This document shows positions 34,618 through 44,376 of a DNA stretch of 64,000 nt, piece by piece. The first letter of the stretch is position 1, and each line of letters opens with the position of its first letter. The DNA comes from Symbiodinium natans (lineage: Eukaryota > Sar > Dinophyceae > Suessiales > Symbiodiniaceae): NCBI GenBank assembly GCA_905221605.1, contig CAJNDS010000446.1, forward strand, positions 1,410,904 to 1,474,903. The letters run 5' to 3'. The notes beneath the pieces are model-generated. The model was given only the letters and a program-made list of their open reading frames with translations. It searched no databases and had not been told where the DNA came from. The translations under genes were made by a program, and so were the position numbers.

Positions 34618-34717
34618 AAGGGTCCATGTACCTGAGTATTGAATACTTGACCCTTAAAGTACTTCCCATATGAGGATTTTGGGGCCCAAGTGTACAATAA
34701 TGAGGTACATGACCCTT
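34618..34717. repeat. Inverted-repeat element, family C
   Basis: This 100-bp element has ends AAGGGTCCATGTACCT and AGGTACATGACCCTT, a 16-bp inverted repeat with one gap. A second full copy is at 46730-46830. Decayed copies or single ends occur near 19430, 33060, 55670 and 63815. Confidence 0.7.
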
Positions 34718-34838
34718 AGGGATGTGGGCAGAGAGTCTGGTCTGATGGCCCCCAAGCTTAGAAGCCTAGAGGCTCAGGCTTCAAGAGTCCTAGGAGTTAG
34801 GATTTTGGGTTTTGGGTTTAGGGTTTAGGTTTACGGTA

Positions 34839-34957
34839 AGTATGAGCCCCCTTACCATACTCACTTGAGTTAGGGGAGTTATAACGTAAATAGAAAGACT
34901 TATAGCAATCTAGGGCGTGTATGACTCCTTTTTTATGCTAGGGTGCCCCTTCTTGTA
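34839..34957. repeat. Inverted-repeat element, family B
   Basis: It starts AAGTATGAGCCCCC and ends GTGCCCCTTCTTGTAC, with the family-typical internal GTTAGGGGAGTTATAACG. Confidence 0.6.
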
Positions 34958-35875
34958 CCCTAAACCCTAAACCCTATACCCTCTACCCTAAACCCTACAC
35001 CCTAAACCTTGAACCCTAAACCCTAAATGCCCATGTATACAGGGGGCCCTGTAGGGTTTGGGGGTTCAAAAGGGTGGGAGGGCATAGAGTCCGAGGTTCA
35101 GAGTTTAGGTCTGAGAACCCCAGGGGTGAGGGTTTAGGGTTTAGGGTTTAGGGTTTAGGGCTTAGGGCTTAGGGTTTAGGGTTTAGGGTCGCTTGACTCG
35201 GAACTCTACGGGTAGTTATATGGTCCCTTAATACGGTCCCTGACCTTCTTTAAAGGATGCTGAGCCGTATGTAAGGGGTATGTAAGGGGTCCGCTTTTAA
35301 GGGCCCATATACAGGGACCATGTAGCCATTCCAAGAGAAGCGCTCTTACCAGTAGAGTTTGGGGTTTAGGGGATTAAGGAATCGCCACGTACGGGGAAGT
35401 AGTTTCCTTGGTGTTAAAAGTCTGGGACCTAGGGCTTCGGGTTTTGGGTTCAGGCTTGCCGGATGCTCCGCTTGACTTGGGCCCCTGAAGCCTAAACCCG
35501 AAACCTATCAGGCCCATATTTAGGCAGAACGCCCGCAGTTCGAGACCAGTCTCACCCTCACCCCCCCCCCCCCTTGCCATACTCGCCCAAGATATATCCA
35601 CCCCGGCCCGTGTTGGCTTGCAAAGGTTTAGGGGTTTCGTGATTTCTGTAGGGTTTAAGTTTGCAGGTTTTGGGCTCTGGTGGTACAGGGCTTAGGGCGT
35701 CAGGGCTCGTGATGTTGTGTTCCGGATGTTTTCCTTTGTGGGCAGTCACCGTCTCTTTTTTCCTAAGAACTGAGAGGGTTTAGGGCCTAGTAGGCCTGTG
35801 GTTGAGGGTTTAGGGTTTATATAGGGTTTAGGGTTTAGGGTTTAGGGTTTAGGGTTGAGGGCTCAGGGTTGCCAG

Positions 35876-35943
35876 GCGTGCACTGTCGCTTGCGGGCACT
35901 GCTGTTCAAGCCATTGGTGCATTGGTACATGAAGAAACTGCTG
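35876..35943 (+). CDS. Exon-like island, frame undecided
   Basis: GGTTGCCAG on the left is followed by an island open in more than one frame, one reading RLRALLFKPLVHWYMKKLL. The right side runs into a CCCTAAA array, the reverse of the usual order. Confidence 0.3.
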
Positions 35944-36304
35944 AACCCTAAACCCTAAACCCTAAACCCTAAACCCCAAACCCTAAACCCTAAACCCTAA
36001 ACCCTAAACCCTAAACCCTAAACCCTAACCCCCTAAATAGTACCCTCTGCTACCATTGGGTCATTCCTAGGAACCCTTAAGGGATCTACATTGCGCATCC
36101 TCCCACGATTCTGGGAAGCCTTGCCAGTGAAGGGTTTAGTGGACAGCAGGTTTTTGGTTGCAGGGGAGTCTGTGAAGAGCCTAAATAAATGTTGCACCCA
36201 CCACTGACACACACACAACACACTCGAAAGAACAGCTGTCACGGAAAGCCCTAAACCCTAAACCCTAAACCCTAAACCCTAAACCCTAAACCCTAGACAT
36301 CTCC

Positions 36305-36409
36305 ATGGCAGCCGATGCCAACGATCTCAGCAATCACTTTTCGCTCCACTTCGAGCTCGCACAGGCCCCCCGCCCACCTTTCCTGGACGCTAAGTTGCTT
36401 AGTAGCTGA
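36305..36409 (+). CDS. Short ORF or first exon, interrupted by a family A element
   Basis: The ATG at 36305 sits in CCATGGC and the frame reads MAADANDLSNHFSLHFELAQ before entering the inverted-repeat element at 36398, where it stops. A CCCTAAA array ending in CCCTAG lies upstream. It may be a first exon whose continuation lies after the element. Confidence 0.4.
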   Translation: MAADANDLSNHFSLHFELAQAPRPPFLDAKLLSS

Positions 36410-36507
36410 GTGAGTACACTGTACACTTTTTGGGATACTCTAACCCCCCATAAAACTGAATCTGAAAGTGTACACTTTCTGGGGGCTTATGAGCCCAGCC
36501 AACCAAG
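36398..36507. repeat. Inverted-repeat element, family A, copy 1
   Basis: This is 110 bp with ends CTTAGTAGCTGAGTGAG and a roughly complementary CCCAGCCAACCAAG, flanked by the 4-bp direct repeat GTTG on both sides. Size, ends and target duplication fit a miniature inverted-repeat transposon. Confidence 0.85.
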
Positions 36508-37193
36508 GTTGCGGTCTTGATTCTTTTTTTGGTCATCTCCATTCCATGGTTAGCAGAGCCAGCTGAGCTTGCCAACTTAGTTCCCCCCCCCCCTCCCTCC
36601 CCCCGTTTTGTGCTTTGGGGGCAACGGTGGCGGACAGTTCCAACAACAACTTGTTCGCAAGGTCAGGTCCGTAACTCAAAAAAGGGCCAAGTAAACCCTA
36701 AGCCCTGAATTAGGTTTTCTTAGAAAAGACTGCTGCCCTAGACAGAGGCAACAAGGGATAAGACTGGTAAGAGTCCTCTAACATTTGAGTCTTTGGGGGT
36801 AGGCCCTAGACTGTAATCCCTGAGCCTCTAAGCCCAAAGGGTTGAACCCCCAGGGCGCGCTACTGGAGGTTGGTTGAGGGTGCAGCGTGAGGGTTTACCA
36901 CATCACAAGCAACACGCCCTATGGAGTATTGTTCGTGGTCCGCGCACCTGAAATTACGAGTCCTTACATCACATACATCCTTACCTGGAGGGTTAGAGGA
37001 GCGTGTGTACACTATGCGACGATCTTCCCAAATAGAAAAGATGGATGGTCCATAATTCCTCTTAAACGGGTTCGTGCAGTCCCGAAAGCCTAATATGGTT
37101 GTAAGTACAGGTATAAGTACAGTTTTTTTTTGGTTAGTGAGTACCATGAACCTCCAAGTACGCCCTAAACCCGACACCCCATGTACCGAACAG

Positions 37194-37268
37194 GCTCTTG
37201 CCAACACCGCTGCCGATGGGTCGAGCAACGGGAGTGATGGAGCTCCTCAGCCTGCTTTATCCCAAGAT
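37194..37268 (+). CDS. Exon-like island next to a family A element
   Basis: GAACAG on the left is followed by ALANTAADGSSNGSDGAPQP up to the element at 37269, where the frame stops at 37280. The same arrangement, a coding-like frame ending LSS-stop in the element, is seen at 36305. Confidence 0.4.
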
Positions 37269-37371
37269 CTTAGTAGCTGAGTGAGCACACTTTGCACTTC
37301 TTGGGATACTATAACCCCCTATAGAACTGAAAGTGTGCACTTCTTTGGGGCTTATGAACTCAGCAACTAAG
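37269..37371. repeat. Inverted-repeat element, family A, copy 2
   Basis: This is 103 bp with CTTAGTAGCTGAG and CTCAGCAACTAAG ends (13 bp, one mismatch as inverted repeat) and the direct repeat AGAT on both sides. Confidence 0.87.
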
Positions 37372-37589
37372 AGATTCCTTTTACCTAAAAAGCATATACA
37401 GGGGCCTTACAGGGTCATTCCACAGGCGGAAATGCTGAAAAAACAAAAACAACAGGTGCAGCCTAATCCTTAGAAGCCCTGAAGCCTAAACCTTTGGAAG
37501 GTACACAAAAACCCAGGTAGGCCCTATTCAGGTACAAGGTTTGCCTAGGGTTGGGTTTCGAAAGCTTCAGAAACCCCAAAACGACAAAA

Positions 37590-37830
37590 CTTAAGACCCT
37601 AACGCCCTAAAACCCTACAACCCCAACACCCTGCAACTTTAAAGCCCAAAAGCCCTAAACCCTTACCCTAAAGCCCTAAGGCCCTAAAGCCCTAAAGCCC
37701 TAAAGCCCTAAAGCCCTGAAGCCCTGAAGCCCTGAAGCCCTGAAGCCCTAAACCCTAGAACCTTACAGCCCCAAGGCCCTAAACCCTTAACCCTAAATCC
37801 CCAAAGCCCTAAACCTGAGGCTGCAACGCC
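37590..37830. repeat. Variant telomere-type satellite CCCTAAAG/CCCTGAAG
   Basis: The repeating unit is the octamer AAAGCCCT with a local block of GAAGCCCT, distinct from the 7-base arrays. Confidence 0.8.
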
Positions 37831-38117
37831 TTCGCGCTGCGAATCGCGCAGCGAATCGCGCTGCGATTCGCTGTCAAACGGACGGCACGAGGCTTCACGA
37901 GCCTCTGACCGAGCTTTAGGGTTTAGGGTTTAGGGTTTAGGGTTTAGGGTTTAGGGTTTAGGGTTTAGGGTTTAGGGTTTAGGGTTTAGGGAGGGATTTT
38001 TGAGCCTCTGACCGAGCTTCAGGATTTGTTTGCCTTTAGGGGTCACTTCTGTTTCTCGTTGAAAGTTCAGGGTTCCACGTTCCAGGGGTGCGCGTTGATG
38101 TGTTTGTTTTTGTTGGT

Positions 38118-38232
38118 TGTGTGTGTGTGTGTGTGTTATGCTATGTTATGTGATCTTATGCTATCTTATGTTATCTTATGTTATGTTATGTTATGTTATG
38201 TTTTGCTATGTTTTGTTATGTTTTGTTATGTT
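38118..38232. repeat. GT microsatellite and TTATG pentanucleotide satellite
   Basis: About nine GT units are followed by some 18 units of TTATG and variants (CTATG, TTTTG). An ORF crosses it only because pentamers read through. Confidence 0.9.
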
Positions 38233-38540
38233 TTTTTGAGTGTTTTTGTGACACCCAAAGCAATCCCTCGGCCCGGAAGCTCGAGTCTCCGTGGCTGTGG
38301 CCCAGGAAACCCTCGCAGATAGCTTCGGCTTCCTACCCTGGACTTCAAGGGGGACCTAAGTCTTGAATCTTAAAGGGTCCCTAAACCCTAAACCCTAAAC
38401 CCTAAACCCTAAACCCCAAGCCCTAAACCCTAAACCCAAACCCTAAACCCGAAACCCTAAACCCTAAATAGCAGAACCTTAAAGAGGGGCTCCTGGGGCT
38501 CTCGTGGTTTTTCGGGTTGAGCGCCCCTCGTGGCTCTGAG

Positions 38541-38612
38541 GCTCGTTCCGCCGGCGCCAGCGCGGCCAGAGCTGCCTGGCAACGACCCGCGAGCCGGAAA
38601 GCTCTATACAGG
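38541..38612 (+). CDS. Exon-like island, Pro/Arg-rich
   Basis: GTGGCTCTGAG lies to the left and GTCAGTAGG to the right, with a CCCTAAA array further left and a TTTAGGG array further right. One open frame reads LVPPAPARPELPGNDPRAGK. A second frame is also open. Confidence 0.4.
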
Positions 38613-38689
38613 GTCAGTAGGATTTAGGGTTTTGGGTTTAGGGTTTAGGGTTTGTCTTGTTTTTAGGATTGAAAGCAAGTAGGGTTTAG

Positions 38690-38930
38690 GGTTTATAGGG
38701 TTGCAGAAGTTGTACGGTTTATAGGCTTTGTAGGGTTTGCAGGGTTTATAGGGTCTATACGGTTTATGGGGTTTATGGGGTCTGTAGGGTTGGAACGGCT
38801 GGCAGGGTTTATAGGGTTTGTAGGGTCTTTAGGGTTTGTAGGGTTTATGGGGTTTACAGGGTCTGTAGGGTTTATAGGGCTTATAGGGCTTATAGGGTTT
38901 ATAGGGTTTACACGTTTTTAGGGCTTAGGA
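38690..38930. repeat. TTTATAGGG nonamer satellite, degenerate
   Basis: Units TTTATAGGG, TTTGTAGGG and TCTATAGGG follow one another. The period is 9 rather than 7. Confidence 0.8.
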
Positions 38931-39449
38931 CTTAGAGCCACATCTCTGACGTAGGAGGGCGCGGGGTGCCCAATCATAAACGTGCTTTGGGCAAGTTCTT
39001 ACTCTTCCTTTTTCCCTATAAGGGAACCTATTCATAAAGCAACAAGAAATCCAAGGGATTGAAGCAGAACTCAGTTAGGGCTTGGGTTTTTGGAGACAAC
39101 TCACATCCAACGTAGTCTCTTTCGGAATTCCAAGAACGAGGACTGGGTCTTGATGTACTATACTTTAATACTATTGTGTTTAGGGTTGAGGGTTTAGGGC
39201 TTAGGGTACTTTAATGCTTCTTTTTGGTTCTGGGTTCCTGTTATCGCTACTTAGTACCTTAAAAAGGTATATACTTTTTTCCAGTGTCTACTCCAAAGTA
39301 GGGCACTGATTGGTTCTGGGTTCCTATTATCGCTACACGTTTCCAGCAACCTGTTCAGGTCACTGGAAGTGCAGAATCCTAGGTCCTAAGCCCGCAAGGC
39401 TTAGGGGTTTCGGGTTTCGGATGTAGATTTCAAGGGGTTTAGGGCGTTC

Positions 39450-39800
39450 AGGGGTTTAGGGGTTTAGGGGTTTAGGGGTTTAGGGGTTTTGGGGGGGTAG
39501 GGGTTTAGGGGTTTGGGGGTTCAGGGGTTTAGGGGTTTATAGGGGTTATAGGGGTTTGTAGGGGTTTATAGGGGTTTATAGGGGTTTAGGGGGGTTTATA
39601 GGGGTTTAGGGGGGTTTATAGGGGTTTATAGGGGTTTATAGGGGTTTCAGGGGGTTTATAGGGGTTTATAGGGGTTTATAGGGGTTTAAGGGGTTTAGGG
39701 GTTTAAAGGGGCTTAGGGGTTTATAGGGGTTTATAGGGGTTTATAGGGGTTTATAGGGGTTTATAGGGGTTTAGGGGTTTAGGGGTTTACAGGGGTTTAT
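39450..39800. repeat. TTTATAGGGG / TTTAGGGG variant satellite
   Basis: A 350-bp block of 8-base TTTAGGGG units passes into 10-base TTTATAGGGG units and back. It is the largest homogeneous variant block in the window. Confidence 0.9.
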
Positions 39801-39832
39801 TGTTTAGGGGTTCACAAAGCACGAAATTGCAG

Positions 39833-39912
39833 ACTGCTTTGGGAAGCCGAGGCAGTGAGAAGGTGCGCTGTCTCGCCCACCGCTCCTGGTCGAAGGCGCA
39901 TGGACAAATCGG
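39833..39912 (+). CDS. Exon-like island
   Basis: The acceptor ACGAAATTGCAG and a GTTTAGGG donor bound an 80-bp island. Two frames are open (SEKVRCLAHRSWSKAHG or EAEAVRRCAVSPTAPGRRR). Confidence 0.4.
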
Positions 39913-40426
39913 GTTTAGGGTTTAGGGTTTAGGGTTTGCCGTTTGGGGTTTGGGGTTTGGGGTTTGGGGTTTGGGGTTTGGGTTTGGGGTTGAGGGGTTT
40001 AGGGTTGAGGGTTTAGGGTTGAGGGGTCCAAGAATAGGGTTTGTGGTTAGTTAGTCCTCGAGCAACTTCTTTATCTGCGAGTTCTTCGCCATGCCAAAGG
40101 CCTTCTGTAGTCTCGCAAGCCCAGAAAGAATCCCAACCCCCAAATCTCAAACCCGAAACCCTAAACCCTAAACCCTAAACCAGAAGTATGCCAGAGAGGG
40201 CCCAGCAGCCCCGATGATGAGCAACAGCTAGAGCCATGTCAGTCGTACGGGTCCTCGTGCAGCTAAGGTTTCATCCCAGTAAGGTCTTGAGGGTTCTGAA
40301 TCCCTGTTCCTTAACTGCACGCCCTAAACCCTCAACCCTAAACCCTAAACCCTGAACCCCAAACCCTAAACCCCAAACCCTAAACCCTAAACCCTAAACC
40401 CCAAAGCCCTAAACCCTAAACCCTAG

Positions 40427-40516
40427 GTGCTATTGTCCTGGAGCACTCGCTGGCGCGACGAGCTCACCCAGATCTTGAAATCCAGCGGCTACCGTCTCCG
40501 GGAAGAAGGCGTCGGA
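40427..40516 (+). CDS. Exon-like island with array-made splice sites
   Basis: Exactly 30 codons, phase 0 at both ends, read WSTRWRDELTQILKSSGYRL. The array to the left ends CCCTAAACCCTAG directly at the island, and the array to the right begins GTAGGGTTTAGGG directly after it. Both candidate splice dinucleotides thus belong to the telomere-type arrays. Confidence 0.55.
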
Positions 40517-40725
40517 GTAGGGTTTAGGGTTTGGGGTTTAGGGTTTAGGGTGTAGAGTTTAGAGTTTTTGCACGAAGGCAGGTCAGAATCGAGAGTGCAC
40601 CCGACAAAGATTTCTCGCATCGGAAGCGTACTGCAGTTGATTGGCTTCAAGCAATGATGGCATGAAATTGGCATAGGCTGAGACCCGACTCCATACCCTA
40701 AACCCTAAACCCGAACCCCGAGACC

Positions 40726-41022
40726 CTAGGATGGTTGGACTACATGCAACCTCAGTGGGTCGCCTAGAAGTGGTGCACTTTGGTAACTCAAAAGCGCATT
40801 GCGAAGTGTGGTACTTCTCATCTGTTTCTTAGTAGCTGAGCGAGTACGCTTTACACATTTTGGGATACTATCACTCCCTATGAAACTGAAAGCGTACACT
40901 TTTTGGGGGTTTATGAACCCAGCAACCAAGGTTTTCTGCAGCCAAGAAATCGCCGGCCTCCATAAATGGCGCAAGTAAATGTCTTGAAGCCATTCCTGAC
41001 TCGGTAGGCCCTGTGGGGACAT
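40726..41022 (-). pseudogene. Minus-strand coding-like segment interrupted by a family A element
   Basis: A 98-codon minus-strand frame reads through the element at 40828-40930. The parts outside the element (WLQDIYLRHLWRPAISWLQK and LRNALLSYQSAPLLGDPLR) look like protein. No family is recognised. It is the only island where the minus strand looks better than the plus strand. Confidence 0.3.
40828..40930. repeat. Inverted-repeat element, family A, copy 3
   Basis: This is 103 bp with the CTTAGTAGCTGAGCGAG start and an AGCAACCAAG end, flanked by the direct repeat GTTT on both sides. Confidence 0.87.
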
Positions 41023-41256
41023 TCTATATGGGTTTAGGGTTTAGGGCTTAGGGTTTAGGGATTAGGGAGGATCATGTTCAGGAATATGTTTCCGAGGGGC
41101 TTTTGAGGGCCATCGTGGATGAAGATGCCTCTGATGCAATGCATTGACCAGTTTCCGACAGTAGGGGTACCCTTTTTTGGGGGGGGGGGGGGGGGGGGGG
41201 AGGTCCCTCTAAGGGGATTCTATTCTATCTGAGGTATAACATGGGTACCCCCCTAT

Positions 41257-41335
41257 GGATGGTTGTCAAAATTATGGTCCTTTTTTGGTTCCCTATTATC
41301 ATACCCCACAAAGGGAGCATCATTTTGGCAACCAC
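41257..41335. repeat. Inverted-repeat element, family D
   Basis: GGATGGTTGTCAAAATTATGG and CATCATTTTGGCAACCACC are inverted repeats around a short centre. It is a shorter relative of 34472-34575. Confidence 0.65.
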
Positions 41336-41419
41336 CCTTGTGTTGGGAAATAGGGTTTAGGGTTTAGGGTTTAGGGTTTAGGGTTTAGGGTTTAGGGTTT
41401 AGGGTTTAGTAATTTGCAG

Positions 41420-41525
41420 GCGACACCGCCCCGAAACAAAAGCCATGGGAGGAATACGAATAGCTTTAGCGCCAGCCATGCTTCAACAAGCTAAGTTGGC
41501 GGGTCCTGTCATCTGTATCTTACAA
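41420..41525 (+). CDS. Exon-like island abutting a family B element
   Basis: The acceptor TAATTTGCAG precedes an island open for 35 codons with a phase-0 end (ALAPAMLQQAKLAGPVICIL). The family B element starts exactly at its right edge with GTATGGGCCC, so the element would supply the intron donor. Confidence 0.5.
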
Positions 41526-41636
41526 GTATGGGCCCTGCGTACTATAGTAACTTTGGTTAGGGGAATTGCTGCCTAAGTTGCAAGGCGTGTAGCCCAATTC
41601 AGGGTCATTCTAACCCCCATCTATAGCCCACTTGTA
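41526..41636. repeat. Inverted-repeat element, family B, intron-like
   Basis: It begins GTATGGGCCC at the edge of the island at 41420 and ends CCCACTTGTACC. It is followed by CCCTAAACCCTAAG, a possible acceptor. Confidence 0.6.
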
Positions 41637-42363
41637 CCCCTAAACCCTAAGACCCTAAACTCCTGAGGATGTCCTTAAACCCTAAACACCAAATCCCTAT
41701 TCATAGCCAGGGGGGAATCCCCTACTTGTAAAGATCCCACGGACATGGCAGCCACGGCGCACATTGGGCTTAGGGCTACTCCAAGAGGAAAGTTGAGGGT
41801 TTTAGGGTTTCTAGGATTTGGGGTTTAAATCGGGTTTAGGGTTTAGGGTTTAGGGTTTAGGGTTTAGGGTTTAGTTTTTTTTTTGTGTTGGGTGTAGAGA
41901 CTTCAGGGTCCTGGAGGTTCCTGCACCCCCCCCCCCTGATTACCCTTGAATCCTTGAAGATACCACATGAGGGTGGGGGACGAAATAAACCCTTCAAGGT
42001 TCGGGAGCGCAGTAGATTTAGGGTTTAGGGTTTAGGGTATATGATCCCATTTTTGGGGCTCATATGGTCCTCAAGGTAAGGACATGTGGTCGACCTACGT
42101 TCAGCGGCTTCGGTCTTTCCTAAACCTTAAACACCACATTTTCTTGGCTTTAGGGCTTAGGGCAAGGCCCCAACAATCTACACCCCAAACTTTAGGGTTA
42201 GGGTTGAGGGTTTAGGGTTTGTAGTTTAGAGGGTTTAAACGCCCCCAAAAACTCATAATAACTATTGCACCCTCAACCTTCGCCCTAAAACTTCAGCCCT
42301 CAACCCTGCAGGGTCTGAGCCCCACAAAATCTGAGCCCCACAGGGTCTGAGAAGCCTCTGCAG

Positions 42364-42435
42364 GTCAGAACTTCCAGGTTGAAAACCAGAAAGGCGAGCG
42401 CTTCACCGTGAACAAGCGCCACCTCCATGACGGGG
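42364..42435 (+). CDS. Exon-like island
   Basis: AAGCCTCTGCAG lies to the left and GTGTGGGTTTAGG to the right. The open frame reads QNFQVENQKGERFTVNKRHL and leaves phase 1. Its exit does not match the entry of the next clear island at 43167, so an exon may be missing between them. Confidence 0.5.
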
Positions 42436-43166
42436 GTGTGGGTTTAGGATTTTAGGGTTTAGGGTTTAGGATTTAGGGTTTAGGAGTTTTAGGATTTAGG
42501 GTTTAGGGCTTATAGGGTTTAGGATTTAGGGTTTATAGGGTTTAGGATTTAGGGTTTGTAGCGTTCAGGGTTTTCGGGTTTTGTGTTTAGGGTTTAGGGT
42601 GACGGGGGCGGAGGAGGGGTGCAGGGTGTGTGGTCTCGGTTCTTGGTGCTGTACCCTAAGTAACCCCAAGCCCCGAACTCACTGCTAAGTAGCCCTAAAC
42701 TCAATCGTCTAAACTCTACCCCCAAACCGAAACCCTAAACCCCAAACCCTGAACCCTGAACCCTCACTCACCTCTGAGTAGCCCCTGAACCCCTAGACCA
42801 CTATAGCTCGCCTCCAAGTAATTAGCCCCTACCTTACAAACCGCAAAGCCTATTTTTTGTAGGTGCTTAGCATAACAACACTTGTAGGATTCTTAGAGAA
42901 CCTACAAAAGAGTACAGCTTTGAGTTTTTAAACACCCCAACTGAACTCCTAACTCACCCCTAAGAAGCCCCTAAATGACCCCCAACACCCGTAAACAACC
43001 CTACGCCCTCTTTTCCCGAAAGGCTACTATAGGTGTCGAAACAATTACGCGCATAGTCCCTATACATTTTTACTATAAGAACCCCCAAAACCCTACATCC
43101 CTAAACCCTAAACCCTAAACCCTAAACCCTAAACCCTAAACCCTAAACCCTAAACCCTGTTCGCAG
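42436..43166. other. Mosaic stretch, probable intron
   Basis: It starts GTGTGGGTTTAGG with degenerate TTTAGGG units, runs through unique AT-richer sequence at 42600-43080, and ends in a CCCTAAA array (43100-43158) and TTCGCAG. No gene is supported inside. Confidence 0.4.
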
Positions 43167-43249
43167 TACGGCCCCTTCTGCGTACTACGTAGGAGAGACC
43201 CCACTTCCCGCTGGCCGTCTTCGTGAAGTTGGGGAAGCCCGCATGGCAG
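43167..43249 (+). CDS. Exon, first of a phase-matched pair
   Basis: The acceptor CCTGTTCGCAG follows a CCCTAAA array, and GGCAG|GTGTGG opens a TTTAGGG array. The open frame has 27 codons (YYVGETPLPAGRLREVGEAR) and exits with one base. The next island at 43581 enters with two bases in its best frame, so the two join without a frame break. Confidence 0.6.
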
Positions 43250-43580
43250 GTGTGGGGTTTAGGGCTTAGGGTTTGGGGTTTAGGGTTTAGGGTTCAGGGT
43301 TTGGGGTTTAGGGTTTGGGGTTTAGGTTTTAGGGTTTAGGGTTCAGGGTTTGGGGTTTAAGGTTTAGGGTTTAGGGCTTAGGGGACACTAAACCCTAGGA
43401 CCCGACACCTGAGGGTTTATAAGTTTTGATTTTAGTGATCCGAGGGGTTCAGTCACCTTCGAAAATCTCCACTATCAAGCCAAAGAGGGGTTGCTGGGGC
43501 AACCTAAACCCTATTCCTAGACCCTAGACCCTAGACCCTAAACCCTAAACCCCAAACCCTAAACCCTAAACCCTAAGCAG
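43250..43580 (+). other. Candidate intron with inverted telomere-type ends
   Basis: This interval begins GTGTGGGGTTTAGGG and stays TTTAGGG-like for about 130 bp. After a unique centre it ends in CCCTAGA/CCCTAAA units and AAGCAG. Its two ends are complementary over their whole repeat length, so the transcript could fold the splice sites together. Confidence 0.5.
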
Positions 43581-43698
43581 GATTTGAGGACTTGGGGTGG
43601 GTGGGTCAAGAAGAGGCCCAAGAGTGTTCGCTCTGCCCTAGGCGTTGTGACTCGAAGATCGTGGCAGACCCGATGCCCCCCAAGCCCCAAAAGTTCCG
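43581..43698 (+). CDS. Exon, second of a phase-matched pair
   Basis: CCCTAAGCAG precedes and GTTTAGGG follows at 43699. The 118-bp frame reads FEDLGWVGQEEAQECSLCPR then PMPPKPQKF, with a CX2C and a further Cys that could bind metal. It exits in phase 2. This is the longest clean island with both splice dinucleotides inside telomere-type arrays. Confidence 0.6.
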
Positions 43699-43845
43699 GT
43701 TTAGGGTTTAGGGTTTAGGGTTTAGGGTTTAGGGTTTAGGGTTTAGGGTTTAGGATTTAGGGTTTAGGCTTAGGGTTTAGGGTTTAGGGTTTAGGGTTTA
43801 GGGTTCAGGGTTTAGGGTTTAGGGTTTAGGATCTTAGGACTTTAC
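43699..43845. repeat. TTTAGGG array
   Basis: About 19 units with few variants start at the GT donor of the preceding exon. Confidence 0.9.
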
Positions 43846-43959
43846 CTTTCGGGGTTTTGTAGAAACTACCCATAAGGAGCCTGAAAGTTTATCTTTTTCG
43901 AGAAGCCTTGGCTCCAAGCAAGGGGGGAAGTCTGCACTATGTGGCGGCCTCCTAGTGGT

Positions 43960-44068
43960 ATATGGGTCGTTCTCTAAATTAGGGTCCCTTTTTTGGGATC
44001 CCTTTTAAAGGGTGCCGCCTTACAATGGGTACCCAAAAAGGGACCCTAACTTAGGAAACTACCCATAT
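43960..44068. repeat. Inverted-repeat element, family D-like
   Basis: ATATGGGTCGTTCTCTAAAT and its near-complement ending in CTACCCATAT enclose a pair of inner GGGTCCCTTTTTTGGG/CCCAAAAAGGGACCC arms. The total inverted repeat is about 40 bp. Confidence 0.75.
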
Positions 44069-44313
44069 GGAAGTCCCGCCTGACACAGGGGGCCCCTGTT
44101 CACATCCCAAGTCGTGAACGCCCGCATGGTCAGCTCTTCTCAAGCAAAGGGCTCCTGTTGAGGCTCCTACGCGGAACCTTGTACCCCCAAACCCCACCCT
44201 AAACCCTAAACCCTAAACCCCAAACCCTAAACCCTAAACCCTAAACCCTAAACCTGCTATAAACCCCCCCGAAGGCCTCTGAGCCCACCCTGCACCTCAC
44301 AGCCCGGTTGCAG

Positions 44314-44376
44314 GACTTGCGCCCGCCTGTCACGTCGCGCTGCGGCCGCACTACGCGCGTTCCGATCGACCCAAAG
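44314..44376 (+). CDS. Exon-like island
   Basis: CCCGGTTGCAG lies to the left and AAAG|GTCGGTAAC, a donor not made by an array, to the right. It is exactly 21 codons in the best phase-0 frame (DLRPPVTSRCGRTTRVPIDP). A second open frame would be phase-compatible with the exon at 43581. Confidence 0.5.
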
